A stretch of 64,000 nucleotides of DNA from Streptomyces sp. NRRL S-37 (GCF_000721605.1 NZ_JOIZ01000007.1:286377-350376), one strand, 5' to 3'. Numbered from the stretch's first letter, positions 44,568-54,412 are shown. Notes: generated from the sequence alone by a model not told the origin. Made by a program: numbers and translations.

Positions 44568-46289
44568 GTGAATCAGATGCAGGGCTCGCTCGTCGCGGGC
44601 CGCTACCGGCTCGGTGAATCCATCGGGAGCGGTGGCATGGGCCGGGTGTGGCGCGCCCATGACGAGGTGCTGCACCGGGTCGTCGCCATCAAGGAACTGA
44701 CCGCGGCGCTCTACGTCTCCGACAGCGAACAGGCCACGCTGCTGGCCCGCACCCGCGCGGAGGCACGGGCCGCCGCGCGGATCAACCACTCCGCCGTCGT
44801 CACGGTGCACGACGTGCTGGAGCACGACGGCCGGCCGTGGATCGTGATGGAGCTGGTCGAGGGCCATTCACTGGCCGACGCGGTGAAGGAACGGGAACGC
44901 GTCGACCCCCGCGAGGCCGCGCGCATCGGCCTGTGGGTGCTGCGCGCCCTGCGCGCCGCGCACGCCGCCGGCGTACTGCACCGCGACGTCAAGCCCGGCA
45001 ACGTCCTCCTCGGCGACGACGGCCGGGTCCTGCTCACCGACTTCGGCATCGCGCAGATCGACGGCGACACGGCCATCACCCGCACCGGCGAGGTCGTCGG
45101 CTCGGTCGACTACCTCGCACCCGAGCGGGTCCGCGGCCACGATCCCGGCCCCTCCTCCGACCTGTGGGCGCTCGGCGCGACGCTGTACACGGCGGTGGAG
45201 GGCAGATCACCGTTCCGCCGCACGTCACCGCTGACCACCATGCAGGCGGTCGTCGAGGAGGAGGCCGACGAGCCGGAGCACGCCGGCCCGCTCGGGCCCG
45301 TCATCAGCGCACTCCTGCGCAAGGATCCGGCCACCCGGCCCGACGCGGACAGGACCGAGCAGCTGCTCGCCGAGGCCGCCGAGGGACGCCGGCCGCAGGC
45401 CGCCCAGGAGTACGTGCCGACCCGGGCGGTCGACGCCCCTGTCCCCCTGCCGTACGAGACCGGGCCCGAGGGGGTCCCGCAGTACCCGCACGGCGGCCCC
45501 GCGACCGCCCGGCAGCCGTATCCGCAGGGCGGCCCCGCGACCGCCCAGCCGTCGTACCCGCACGGCGGCCCCGCGACCGCCCAGCCGTCGTACCCGCACG
45601 GCGGCCCCACGGCCGCCCAGCAGCCGTACACGCCGTCCGCCGCGCCCCGCAGGCGGGTGCGCGGGCGGGTGATCGCCCTGGTCGTCGTCCTGGCGGCGGT
45701 CATCGGCGGGGGCACCGCGGTGATGCTCCAGCAGCAGGACCGGGGCAGCACCACGGCCGACCCCTCCCCGGGTCCGACGCCCAGCCCCACGAAGACGGGG
45801 AAGGCCGGGTCGCGGGGGAACCTCCCGGAGGGCTGGGTGCGCCGCAGCGACCCCTGGGGCTTCAGCATCGCCCTGCCCGGCGAGGACTGGGAGCGCGAGG
45901 TCTTCGACGAGGAGACCCGGCAGGTCGACTACACGCCCGACGGCGGCAAGCACTTCATCCGCATCGCCATGGACGACGCGTCCGACTTCGACGACCCGTA
46001 CGAGCACCTGAGCGACCTGGACCGGCAGATAGGGCAGCGCCTGGTCGCCTACCAGCGGATCGGTCTGGACCGCCGCGTCTACCGGGACCGCGAGAGCGCC
46101 CGGCTGGAGTACACCTGGACCGCCCTGGCCAAGGACACCGCCTTCCCGGGGCCGCGCCGGGCGGTCGACCAGATGTACTTCTCACGGGACGGCGTCGAGT
46201 ACGCGATCTACATGTCCGGGCCGGCCGAGGACTGGGCCACGACCAGCGGGCAGTTCGAGACGGTGCTGAAGGGGTGGCGCGAGCCCTGA
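44568..46289 (+). CDS. membrane-anchored Ser/Thr protein kinase 2, with 12-residue linker repeats
   Basis: A 573-residue kinase: G-S-G-G-M-G-R-V loop, V-A-I-K Lys, H-R-D-V-K-P-G-N near residue 141, D-F-G-I-A. After the kinase domain a linker holds about four tandem 12-residue units (P-S-Y-P-H-G-G-P-A-T-A-Q, bases 45,477-45,630), nearly identical at DNA level, then a membrane helix and an outer domain with G-F-S-I-A-L-P-G-E-D-W. Start GTG at 44,568 chosen because GGGG lies 4 nt upstream; ATG at 44,577 is possible. Confidence 0.92.
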   Translation: MNQMQGSLVAGRYRLGESIGSGGMGRVWRAHDEVLHRVVAIKELTAALYVSDSEQATLLARTRAEARAAARINHSAVVTVHDVLEHDGRPWIVMELVEGHSLADAVKERERVDPREAARIGLWVLRALRAAHAAGVLHRDVKPGNVLLGDDGRVLLTDFGIAQIDGDTAITRTGEVVGSVDYLAPERVRGHDPGPSSDLWALGATLYTAVEGRSPFRRTSPLTTMQAVVEEEADEPEHAGPLGPVISALLRKDPATRPDADRTEQLLAEAAEGRRPQAAQEYVPTRAVDAPVPLPYETGPEGVPQYPHGGPATARQPYPQGGPATAQPSYPHGGPATAQPSYPHGGPTAAQQPYTPSAAPRRRVRGRVIALVVVLAAVIGGGTAVMLQQQDRGSTTADPSPGPTPSPTKTGKAGSRGNLPEGWVRRSDPWGFSIALPGEDWEREVFDEETRQVDYTPDGGKHFIRIAMDDASDFDDPYEHLSDLDRQIGQRLVAYQRIGLDRRVYRDRESARLEYTWTALAKDTAFPGPRRAVDQMYFSRDGVEYAIYMSGPAEDWATTSGQFETVLKGWREP

Positions 46290-46352
46290 CCCCGGGGCGG
46301 GCGCCGAGGCGCGCCGCTTGGCCGAATCGCCGTACCGGAGGGCAGACATCCG

Positions 46353-47582
46353 GTGGGGCATGATGGGCCCATGGGGACCGACGGGGACGCCGAGAACGCG
46401 ACCGCCAGGACCAACGGACGTGTCATAGCGGGCCGTTACCGTTTGGAGGCGAGGCTCGGACGCGGTGGCATGGGTGTGGTGTGGCGGGCCACCGACCAAC
46501 TGCTCGGACGGGGTGTCGCCGTCAAGGAGCTCCCCCTCGACGAGACGCTCTCCGCGGCGGACGCCCGGCGGCAGCGGGACCGCACCCTGCGCGAGGCGCG
46601 TGCCCTGGCCCAGTTGAGCCACCCGCACATCATCGTCGTCCACGACGTCGTCGTGGACGACGAGCGCCCGTACATCGTCCTGGAGCTGATCGACGGGCCG
46701 TCCCTCGCCGACCGGATCGCCGAGCAGGGCCCGGTCGACGCAGCGGAGGCCGCGCGCATCGGTGTCGACCTGCTCGGGGCGTTACGGGCCGCGCACACGG
46801 CGGGCGTCCTGCACCGCGACCTCAAGCCCGCCAACGTCCTGCTGGAGAACGGCACCGACCGGGTCGTCCTCACCGACTTCGGCATCGCCCGGGTGTCGGG
46901 CGCCACCACGCTCACCGAGACCGGCTCCTTCGTCGGCTCGCCCGAGTACACCGCCCCCGAGCGGATGTCCGGCGCCAGGACGGGACCGGAGTCCGACCTG
47001 TGGTCGCTGGGCGCGCTGCTGTGCACGGCGCTCAGCGGCGAGTCGCCGTTCCGGCGGGACTCCCTCGGCGGGGTGCTGCACGCGGTCGTGGTCGACGAGA
47101 TACGGCCGCCCATCGAGGCAGAACCGATTCTTCCCGTGGTGCGCGGCCTGCTGGAGCGCGACCCCGACCGCCGGCTGGACGCGGACCGGGCCGAACGGAT
47201 GCTGCGGGCGTTCCGGGAGACGGGCCGTACGCCGGAGTCGGCACCCCCCGGACTGCTGCCCCCGCACCGGGACGCGCCGCGCCGGCGGCCCCCGGTGCGG
47301 CGGGAGGAGACGGGCGGGGGACCCGGGGCGCGTCCGGTCCGGCGGCAGCCCACGAGGGGCGTGCTCGTCGCGGCCCTGGCCGTCGCCGCCATGGCGGGAG
47401 CGGGGGTGTCAGCGGCGGCGCTGCTCCTGCAGGACCGGGACGGCGACGGGGGCGGTACACCGGCGAGCACGGCGCCGGAGACCCCCGCGAGCCCATCACC
47501 CACCGCGACCCCGACGCCCTCTCCCTCATCTCCGGCGGCCGATTCCCCGATCCGGCCGCACACCCCCGCAAACGGGAGATAA
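46353..47582 (+). CDS. membrane-anchored Ser/Thr protein kinase 3 (short outer tail)
   Basis: A 409-residue kinase with G-R-G-G-M-G-V-V, V-A-V-K Lys, H-R-D-L-K-P-A-N and D-F-G-I-A, a Pro/Arg-rich linker, one membrane helix near residue 345 and only a 45-residue Pro/Ser/Thr outer tail, lacking the sensor domain of its neighbours. The GTG at 46,353 has GGAGGG 10 nt upstream; an ATG at 46,371 is an alternative. It lies 63 nt after kinase 2 and 80 nt before kinase 4, so co-transcription is likely. Confidence 0.9.
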   Translation: MGHDGPMGTDGDAENATARTNGRVIAGRYRLEARLGRGGMGVVWRATDQLLGRGVAVKELPLDETLSAADARRQRDRTLREARALAQLSHPHIIVVHDVVVDDERPYIVLELIDGPSLADRIAEQGPVDAAEAARIGVDLLGALRAAHTAGVLHRDLKPANVLLENGTDRVVLTDFGIARVSGATTLTETGSFVGSPEYTAPERMSGARTGPESDLWSLGALLCTALSGESPFRRDSLGGVLHAVVVDEIRPPIEAEPILPVVRGLLERDPDRRLDADRAERMLRAFRETGRTPESAPPGLLPPHRDAPRRRPPVRREETGGGPGARPVRRQPTRGVLVAALAVAAMAGAGVSAAALLLQDRDGDGGGTPASTAPETPASPSPTATPTPSPSSPAADSPIRPHTPANGR

Positions 47583-47662
47583 GTCCCCACGCGGGTCACG
47601 GGTCTGTGACCGGTCGGCATCCGCGGTGGATGCGTGAGGGCTCGGCGCGATAGTGATGAACC

Positions 47663-49306
47663 ATGAGCAGTAACGGGGGAGCCCGCCACGGGGCCGACGA
47701 GCCAACCAGTTTCGGTCTGCAACCGCCGAACCCGAACCCGCCCGCGTCCGTGCCGCACCCCGGCAACCCGTACGCGGCACCGACCCAGGTGGTCCCACCG
47801 CGGCCGCAGCCGGAGAGCGACCCCGGCGCCGGACGGCTGATCGCCGGCCGTTACCGGCTGCTCGCCAGGCTCGGGCACGGCGGCATGGGCACGGTGTGGC
47901 GGGCCAAGGACGAGACCGTGGACCGCGAGGTCGCCGTCAAGGAGCCCCGCGTCCCGGACCACCTCCCCGAGGGGGAACGCTCCAACGCCTCCGAGCGGAT
48001 GCGCCGCGAGGCCCGCGCCGCCGCCCGGCTCGACCACCCCGCGGTGGTCGACGTCCACGACGTCGCGGTGGTCGACGGCCGGCCGTGGATCGTGATGGAA
48101 CTGGTCCAGGGCCGTTCGCTGGGCGCCGTGCTGCAGGAGGAGGGCACCCTCTCCGCGCGCGAGGCGGCCCGGGTCGGCCTGGAGGTGCTCGGCGCGCTGG
48201 AGGCCGCCCACGCGGCGGGCATCCTGCACCGGGACGTCAAACCGGACAACGTCCTGCTCGGCCGGTACGACCGGGTCGTCCTCACCGACTTCGGCATCGC
48301 GCAGATCGAGGGCGAGACCAACCTGACCGACACCGGCGGCTTCGTCGGTTCGCCCGAGTACATCGCCCCGGAACGGGTGCTGGGCCAGCGCCCCGGCCCC
48401 GCCTCCGACCTGTGGTCGCTCGGCGTGGTGCTGTACGCGGCGACGGAGGGCGTCTCGCCGTTCCGCCGCAGCAACACCCCCGCCACCCTCCAGTCCGTCC
48501 TCAACGCCACGCCGGCGCCGCCCGCCTCCGCGCAGGGCCCGCTGGCCGAGATCATCACCGCGCTGCTGCAGAAGGACCCGGCGCGCCGCCCCGACGCCGC
48601 CCGGGTCCGTGCCGCGCTGGAGGCCGCCGCGAACCCGCCCGCGCCGCAGCCCACCCAGGTGGTCCGGTTCACCGAGGGCGGCAAGGGCGTCCGCATCGGC
48701 CGCAGGACGCTGACGGCGCTGGGCGCGGCGGTCGTCGCGGCGGCGGTGGCCGCCTGCCTGCTGATCGCCGACCCGTTCGCGGGACCGCTGCCGGACGGCT
48801 GGAAGCGGCACGACCTCGGGGACCGGGTGGGCGCCTCCGTCGCGGTGCCGGAGGGCTTCGTGAAGGACGAGCAGCCCGACGACTCGGACGGGACGGTCGC
48901 CTCCTTCACCGACCCCAGCGGGCTGGTGCGGGTCGAGATCGACCGCGACATCAAGGCCGAGGACAAGGACGGCGAGATCGGGGCCTCGGCCTCGGAAGAG
49001 GCGTTCGCGCACTGGGAGGAGCTGAAGGACGGCGAGTACGGCTGGGGCATCGCCGACACCCCGGCCCCGAAGGGCAAGCCGCGCGAGACCACGTACAAGG
49101 ACCACGAGGCGGCCACGAACACCATCGTCTACACGACGACCACCACTCCGGCGCTGGTGCACGAGGTGCGGGTCATGTACTACCGGAGCAAGGGCGGCGA
49201 CATGTACCGGCTGTGGATCGTGTACCCGGGCAAGGGCCACTTCACCGAGGACGGCCGGGAGATCGCCCGTACCGTCATCGACTCCTGGGACGTCCACAAG
49301 CTCTGA
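47663..49306 (+). CDS. membrane-anchored Ser/Thr protein kinase 4
   Basis: A 547-residue kinase. It has an Asn/Pro-rich N-terminal extension of about 57 residues, then the kinase domain with G-H-G-G-M-G-T-V, V-A-V-K, H-R-D-V-K-P-D-N near residue 190 and D-F-G-I-A. There follow a membrane helix near residue 362 and an outer domain with G-A-S-V-A-V-P-E-G-F, related in pattern to those of kinases 1 and 2 and the pseudokinase. Last gene of the kinase run. Confidence 0.92.
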   Translation: MSSNGGARHGADEPTSFGLQPPNPNPPASVPHPGNPYAAPTQVVPPRPQPESDPGAGRLIAGRYRLLARLGHGGMGTVWRAKDETVDREVAVKEPRVPDHLPEGERSNASERMRREARAAARLDHPAVVDVHDVAVVDGRPWIVMELVQGRSLGAVLQEEGTLSAREAARVGLEVLGALEAAHAAGILHRDVKPDNVLLGRYDRVVLTDFGIAQIEGETNLTDTGGFVGSPEYIAPERVLGQRPGPASDLWSLGVVLYAATEGVSPFRRSNTPATLQSVLNATPAPPASAQGPLAEIITALLQKDPARRPDAARVRAALEAAANPPAPQPTQVVRFTEGGKGVRIGRRTLTALGAAVVAAAVAACLLIADPFAGPLPDGWKRHDLGDRVGASVAVPEGFVKDEQPDDSDGTVASFTDPSGLVRVEIDRDIKAEDKDGEIGASASEEAFAHWEELKDGEYGWGIADTPAPKGKPRETTYKDHEAATNTIVYTTTTTPALVHEVRVMYYRSKGGDMYRLWIVYPGKGHFTEDGREIARTVIDSWDVHKL

Positions 49307-49435
49307 ACCGCGGCAGGTCCGTCAACGCCCTGATCAGGGGCTTCGCCGCCAGCGTTCACTGGCGGCATGTGAGCGGTCGGTGAATCCGTTACCGACGGGT
49401 ACACAAAGTGTTCCCCCGGGCATACCCTGCGGCTC

Positions 49436-51049
49436 ATGACGGACGCGCAGACCCGGGAAACGACCGGCACCAACCCCCTCGCCCCCGCGCCGGCGGGTGC
49501 CCGCACCGCCGCCGACGTGGTCACGCCGGAACTGGTCGCCCAGCTCACCAAGGGCGTGGCCGGCTCCGGCCGGACCGCCAGCCACACGCCGTTCACCGGC
49601 GAGAAGCTGGCCGACCTGCCCGAGTCGACGCCCGAGGACGTGGCGAAGGCCTTCGAAGCGGCCCGCGCCGCCCAGGCCGTCTGGGCGCGGATCCCGGTAC
49701 GGGAGCGCGCCGCCGTCCTGCTCCGCTTCCACGACCTGGTGCTGGCCCGCCAGGCCGAGGTGCTCGACCTGATCCAGCTGGAGACCGGCAAGGCCCGGCT
49801 GCACGCCCACGAGGAGGTGCAGGCCGTCGCCGTCGCCGCCCGCCACTACGGCCGCCGCGCCGCCGCCTACCTGCGGCCCAAGCGGCACGCGGGCGCCGTA
49901 CCGGCCCTCACCAAGGTCACCGAACTGCGCCACCCGCGCGGTGTCGTCGGCCAGATCGCCCCCTGGAACTACCCCCTCGAACTCTCCGTCGGCGACGCCC
50001 TCCCGGCGTTCGCCGCGGGCAACGCGGTCGTCATGAAGCCCGACACGGAGACCTGCCTCACCGCCCTGTGGGCCCGTGACCTGCTGATCGAGGCCGGACT
50101 GCCCGCCGACGTCTTCCAGGTCGTCCTCGGCGAGGGCCCGGTCGTCGGCCCCGAGGTCGTCCGGCACGCCGACTACGTCTCCTTCACCGGCTCCACCCGC
50201 ACCGGCCGCGAGGTCGCCCAGGGCGCCGCCGCCCGCCTGGTCGGCGTCTCCCTCGAACTGGGCGGCAAGAACGCCATGCTGGTCCTGGAGGACGCCGACC
50301 TCGACAAGGCCGCCGCGGGCGCCGTCCGCGCCTGCTTCTCCTCCGCCGGCCAGCTGTGCATCTCCGTCGAGCGGCTCTACGTCCACGCGTCGGTCGCCGA
50401 CGCCTTCCTGGAGCGCTTCACCGCCCGCACCAAGGCGCTCCGCCTCGGCACCTCCCTCGCCTACGGCGCCGACATGGGCTCGCTGGTCGGACAGCGCCAG
50501 CTCGACGCCGTCACCCGGCACGTCGACGACGCCGTCGCCAAGGGCGCCAAGGTGCTCGCGGGCGGCACGGCCCGCCCGGACATCGGCCCCTACTTCTACG
50601 AGCCGACCGTCCTCGACGGCGTCGAGGCCCCCATGAGCGTCTGCTCCGAGGAGACCTTCGGCCCGGTCGTCTCGGTCTACCGCTTCACCTCCGACGACGA
50701 GGTGGTCGAACGCGCCAACTCCACCCCGTACGGCCTGAACTCCTCCGTCTGGACCAGGAACGCCCGGCGCGGCCGCGCGGTCGCCGCGCGCCTGCGCACC
50801 GGCACGGTCAACATCAACGAGGGGTACGCCTCCGCGTACGGCAGCGTCCAGTCGCCGATGGGCGGCATGAAGGACTCCGGCCTCGGCCGCCGCCACGGCT
50901 CCGAGGGCATCCTCAAGTACACCGAGGCCCAGACGATCGCCCACCAGCGCCTCCTCCCGATGGCCCCCTCGCTGGGCATGGACGACGAGAAGTACGCGGC
51001 CTTCATGAGCCGCAGCCTGCGCCTCATGAAGACACTCCGGTTCAGGTGA
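49436..51049 (+). CDS. succinate-semialdehyde dehydrogenase-type aldehyde dehydrogenase
   Basis: A 537-residue ALDH-superfamily enzyme with the nucleotide-binding region W-N-Y-P-L, the glycine motif F-T-G-S-T-R-T-G-R near residue 250, catalytic Glu in L-E-L-G-G-K-N-A and catalytic Cys in S-A-G-Q-L-C-I near residue 306. Overall closest in pattern to actinobacterial GabD2-type succinic semialdehyde dehydrogenases (oxidation with NAD(P)+ to succinate), though substrate assignment in this family is uncertain. It is 76 nt upstream of the GMC oxidoreductase gene and probably co-transcribed. Confidence 0.88.
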   Translation: MTDAQTRETTGTNPLAPAPAGARTAADVVTPELVAQLTKGVAGSGRTASHTPFTGEKLADLPESTPEDVAKAFEAARAAQAVWARIPVRERAAVLLRFHDLVLARQAEVLDLIQLETGKARLHAHEEVQAVAVAARHYGRRAAAYLRPKRHAGAVPALTKVTELRHPRGVVGQIAPWNYPLELSVGDALPAFAAGNAVVMKPDTETCLTALWARDLLIEAGLPADVFQVVLGEGPVVGPEVVRHADYVSFTGSTRTGREVAQGAAARLVGVSLELGGKNAMLVLEDADLDKAAAGAVRACFSSAGQLCISVERLYVHASVADAFLERFTARTKALRLGTSLAYGADMGSLVGQRQLDAVTRHVDDAVAKGAKVLAGGTARPDIGPYFYEPTVLDGVEAPMSVCSEETFGPVVSVYRFTSDDEVVERANSTPYGLNSSVWTRNARRGRAVAARLRTGTVNINEGYASAYGSVQSPMGGMKDSGLGRRHGSEGILKYTEAQTIAHQRLLPMAPSLGMDDEKYAAFMSRSLRLMKTLRFR

Positions 51050-51125
51050 GATGCCCAAAGGGGGCGCGGGGAACTGCGCGACCAGCCACACACGACCCGC
51101 ACGCGAACTCAAAGGGGAGCCCTCC

Positions 51126-52916
51126 GTGCCTCAAGACGCTTACGACTACGACGTCCTCGTCGTGGGTTCCGGCTTCGGCGGCTCCGTGACCGCCCTCCGC
51201 CTGACGGAGAAGGGCTACACCGTCGGCGTCCTGGAAGCCGGCCGCCGCTTCACCCGCGACACCCTGCCGAGGAACTCCTGGGACCTGAGGAACTACCTCT
51301 GGGCGCCGAGGCTCGGCATGTACGGCATCCAGCGCATCCATCTGCTGGGCAACGTCATGGTGTTGGCCGGCGCGGGCGTCGGCGGCGGCTCGCTCAACTA
51401 CGCCAACACCCTCTACGTACCGCCGGAGCCGTTCTTCGAGGACCCGCAGTGGGGGCACATCACCGACTGGCGGGAGGAACTGGCCCCGTACTACGACCAG
51501 GCGAAGCGCATGCTCGGCGTACGGCTCAACCCGACGATGACCCCGTCGGACGTGCACCTGAAGGCGGCGGCCGAGCGGATGGGCGTGGGCGACACCTTCC
51601 ACATGGCCCCGGTCGGCGTCTTCTTCGGCGACGGCGAGGACGCCGACGGGAAGGCGCGGGCGAAGCCGGGGCAGGAGGTGCCCGACCCGTACTTCGGCGG
51701 GGCGGGGCCGTCGCGGCGGGCCTGTGCCGAGTGCGGCGAGTGCATGACCGGCTGCCGGCACGGCGCGAAGAACACCCTCAACGAGAACTACCTCCACCTC
51801 GCCGAGAAGGCGGGCGCGGTCGTGCACCCCATGACGACGGCCGTGTCGGTCACGGAGGACTCGCGGGGCGGGTTCGCCGTCGCCACGCTGCCGACCGACG
51901 ACCGCCGCAAGGGCGAGGGCCGCACCTTCCGCGCCCGCCGGGTCGTCCTGGCCGCCGGCACCTACGGCACCCAGACCCTGCTGCACCGCATGAAGGCGGG
52001 CGGCCAGCTGCCGTACCTCTCGGACCGGCTGGGCGAGCTGACCCGTACCAACTCCGAGGCCCTCGTCGGCGCGCAGACCGACGACCGCCGCTACCGCAGG
52101 GCCACCGGCGCGCCGAAGGCCGACTTCACCCGCGGCGTGGCCATCACGTCGTCGGTCCACCCCGACGCGAACACCCACATCGAGCCGGTCCGCTACGGCC
52201 GCGGCTCCAACTCGATGGGCGGGCTGTCCATCCTCCAGGTCCCGTACGCCGGCGGCGGCTCGGGCGCCGCCCGGGTGCTCGGCTGGCTGGGCAACGTGGC
52301 GAAGCACCCCTGGCTGCTGCTGCGTTCGCTGTCCAACCGGCGCTGGTCGGAGCGGACCATCATCGGGCTGGTGATGCAGTCGCTGGACAACTCCCTGACG
52401 ACGTACCTCAAGCCGTCCGGGGCCGGCCGCGGGCTGCTCACCGCCCGGCAGGGCCACGGCGCCCCCAACCCCAAGCAGATCAAGGCGGCCACGGACGGCG
52501 CGTCGGCGCTGGCGGCCGAGATCAACGGCTTCGCGGGCTCCAACGTCGGCGAGCTGACGGGGATGCCGCTGACCGCCCACTTCCTGGGCGGCTGCCCGAT
52601 CGGCGCCTCCCGCGAGACCGGTGTGATCGACCCGTACCACCGCCTCTACGGCCACCCCGGCATCTCGGTCGTGGACGGGGCGGCGGTCTCGGCGAACCTG
52701 GGGGTCAACCCCTCCCTGACCATCACGGCGCAGGCCGAGCGGGCGATGTCGTACTGGCCCAACAAGGGCGAGGCCGATCCGCGCCCCGCGCAGGGGGAGC
52801 CTTACCGGCGTCTGGAGCCGGTCGAGCCGAAGTCCCCGGCGGTCCCGGCGGAGGCGTTCGGCGCGCTGCGGCTGCCGTTCCTGGGGATGCCGGCGGTGCC
52901 GCCGAAGCGGAACTGA
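51126..52916 (+). CDS. GMC-family FAD oxidoreductase (cholesterol oxidase-like)
   Basis: A 596-residue protein with an N-terminal FAD-binding motif G-S-G-F-G-G-S-V near residue 15, the GMC pattern A-G-A-G-V-G-G-G-S-L-N-Y near residue 85, and a C-terminal G-x-(H)-P-G-I-S-V-V-D-G with N-P-S-L-T-I. A Cys cluster A-C-A-E-C-G-E-C-M-T-G-C (near residue 200) is typical of the cholesterol oxidase-like subgroup. Substrate unknown (sterol or other alcohol). The GTG follows GGGGAG at 7 nt. Terminator after. Confidence 0.87.
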   Translation: MPQDAYDYDVLVVGSGFGGSVTALRLTEKGYTVGVLEAGRRFTRDTLPRNSWDLRNYLWAPRLGMYGIQRIHLLGNVMVLAGAGVGGGSLNYANTLYVPPEPFFEDPQWGHITDWREELAPYYDQAKRMLGVRLNPTMTPSDVHLKAAAERMGVGDTFHMAPVGVFFGDGEDADGKARAKPGQEVPDPYFGGAGPSRRACAECGECMTGCRHGAKNTLNENYLHLAEKAGAVVHPMTTAVSVTEDSRGGFAVATLPTDDRRKGEGRTFRARRVVLAAGTYGTQTLLHRMKAGGQLPYLSDRLGELTRTNSEALVGAQTDDRRYRRATGAPKADFTRGVAITSSVHPDANTHIEPVRYGRGSNSMGGLSILQVPYAGGGSGAARVLGWLGNVAKHPWLLLRSLSNRRWSERTIIGLVMQSLDNSLTTYLKPSGAGRGLLTARQGHGAPNPKQIKAATDGASALAAEINGFAGSNVGELTGMPLTAHFLGGCPIGASRETGVIDPYHRLYGHPGISVVDGAAVSANLGVNPSLTITAQAERAMSYWPNKGEADPRPAQGEPYRRLEPVEPKSPAVPAEAFGALRLPFLGMPAVPPKRN

Positions 52917-52962
52917 GGCCACCGGGGAAACGGCCGAGGAAAGGGGAGAACGGCCAAGGAAA

Positions 52963-52996
52963 AAGGACCTGTGCCCCCCTCCGAGCTCAGGTCCTT
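52963..52996 (+). terminator. terminator after the GMC oxidoreductase gene
   Basis: AAGGACCTG (52,963-52,971) pairs with CAGGTCCTT (52,988-52,996), 16-nt loop, followed by a pyrimidine-rich tail. Confidence 0.6.
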
Positions 52997-53085
52997 CTCC
53001 CTTGTCCGTGTGGTCCGTGAGGATCTCAGTGAGTGTGATCAACAGGGCGTACGGATGGTTGTCCTGCTCCGCGGGGGATTTTTGT

Positions 53086-53101
53086 GTGATCTGGATCACA
53101 G
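53086..53101 (+). promoter_or_regulatory. CRP-type palindrome TGTGA-N6-TCACA
   Basis: Perfect half-sites TGTGAT and ATCACA around CTGG, 70 nt upstream of the start of the membrane-anchored protein at 53,172. Matches the CRP/FNR-superfamily consensus. A binding protein is not shown. Confidence 0.55.
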
Positions 53102-53171
53102 GTGATGAGTGATCATCGCTGGCGTACGCTCGGCCGCCTACGACCGCCATCGAGAGAGAGTCCGCGACCCC

Positions 53172-54392
53172 GTGGCCGAGCAGCCGTCCGAAGAGAACAG
53201 ACCGGAGTCCTCGTCCCTCCCCGACGACGTCTGGGCGAAGTTCGTCCAGGACAGTGAGCGCGACATCCGTGCCTCCGCCCCCAAGGAACCGTCGGCGCGG
53301 GCGCGCATGGTGACCGAGCGGCTGCGGGCCATGGACGAGGCGCAGGCGCGAGCGGCCGCGGGCGGCAAGCGCCGCACGGGCAGGAAACGGAAGACGGCGC
53401 CGCCCGCCCCGCCCGAGGGGTGGCGTACGGGCCCGCCCCTGCAGGTCCTGGAGCGTCGCTCGTCGCGCCGGCGCCGGGTCTGGAGCGCGGTCGGGATCGT
53501 GGTGGCCGCGGCGCTGGCCGTGGTCGCCGTCAATCCGTCCGCCGCGCTGTCCTGGCTGCCCGGCGGCCTCGGTGAGGACGAGGCGGGGGCGGCCGACGCC
53601 ACTCCGCTCGCCCCCGAGACCGGCCGCCCCGGCACCGCGCCTCCCGACGCCCCCGACGGCCTCCCCACCCGGGAGAAGCCGTTCGCCGGGTCCCCGGCCG
53701 CCCGGTGGGAGGCGGGAGCGGACGCCATCCGGCTGCCCGAGGCGAAGGCCGTGGGCGGGGTGCCCGCCGACCGGATCAGGGCCGCGCTGAAGGGGACGAA
53801 GGAGTTCCTGGTCGCCGCCAACCTCGACCCCGCCGTGCTGAGGGGCGAGCGGCCGACGAAGGCACTGGAGCTGGTGGACCCGGCGGAGAAGGAGTACCTC
53901 GCCGATCTGCGCGACGCCCTGCGCGAACCCACGGAGAAGAACGACCCGGTGTGGACGTTCACCCGGTTCGACCCCGCGGAGGTCGAACTCGTGGGCGAGG
54001 TGCGGGTGCGGGGCCGTATGACGGTCGAGGCCGTGAAGGGAACCACCGGGCGGGCCCTGGTCAAGGCCGACTACACCTTCGTGTACCCGATGGCCCGCGT
54101 CGGCGGCGGTGACGAGGTGAGCAGGGCCATCGTCCGCCGGACGATCGAGGTGGACGCCGTGGACCCCGCCAGGTTCCAGGCTGCCGAGGGGCGCATCTGG
54201 ATCACCGACGTCAACGGCGAGATATCCAACGACGACTGCCGGGACGGCGACGGGGTCATCCGGCCGCAGTTCCTCGACGACCGGCGGGGACGCCCCGAAC
54301 CGACCGGACCGGCCCGCGACCCGTACGACCGCAGCAAGGACCTGAAGCCGGCCGGCGGCGAGGCGGGCTGCGGGGTCGTGACCCGCACCTGA
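53172..54392 (+). CDS. single-pass membrane protein of unknown function
   Basis: A 406-residue protein: an acidic, Pro/Ser-rich cytoplasmic start (V-A-E-Q-P-S-E-E-N) with D-D-V-W-A-K-F-V near residue 18, a basic stretch, one membrane helix near residues 105-125, and an outer domain of about 270 residues with D-C-R-D-G-D and a final C-G-V-V-T. Two Cys in the outer part may pair. I recognise no domain; it is a conserved-looking actinomycete membrane protein. The start is uncertain: GTG at 53,172 lacks a strong ribosome site, and the frame is open to 53,109. A CRP-like palindrome lies upstream. Confidence 0.7.
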   Translation: MAEQPSEENRPESSSLPDDVWAKFVQDSERDIRASAPKEPSARARMVTERLRAMDEAQARAAAGGKRRTGRKRKTAPPAPPEGWRTGPPLQVLERRSSRRRRVWSAVGIVVAAALAVVAVNPSAALSWLPGGLGEDEAGAADATPLAPETGRPGTAPPDAPDGLPTREKPFAGSPAARWEAGADAIRLPEAKAVGGVPADRIRAALKGTKEFLVAANLDPAVLRGERPTKALELVDPAEKEYLADLRDALREPTEKNDPVWTFTRFDPAEVELVGEVRVRGRMTVEAVKGTTGRALVKADYTFVYPMARVGGGDEVSRAIVRRTIEVDAVDPARFQAAEGRIWITDVNGEISNDDCRDGDGVIRPQFLDDRRGRPEPTGPARDPYDRSKDLKPAGGEAGCGVVTRT

Positions 54393-54412
54393 GGCGTACG
54401 GAGGGTTTCCAC

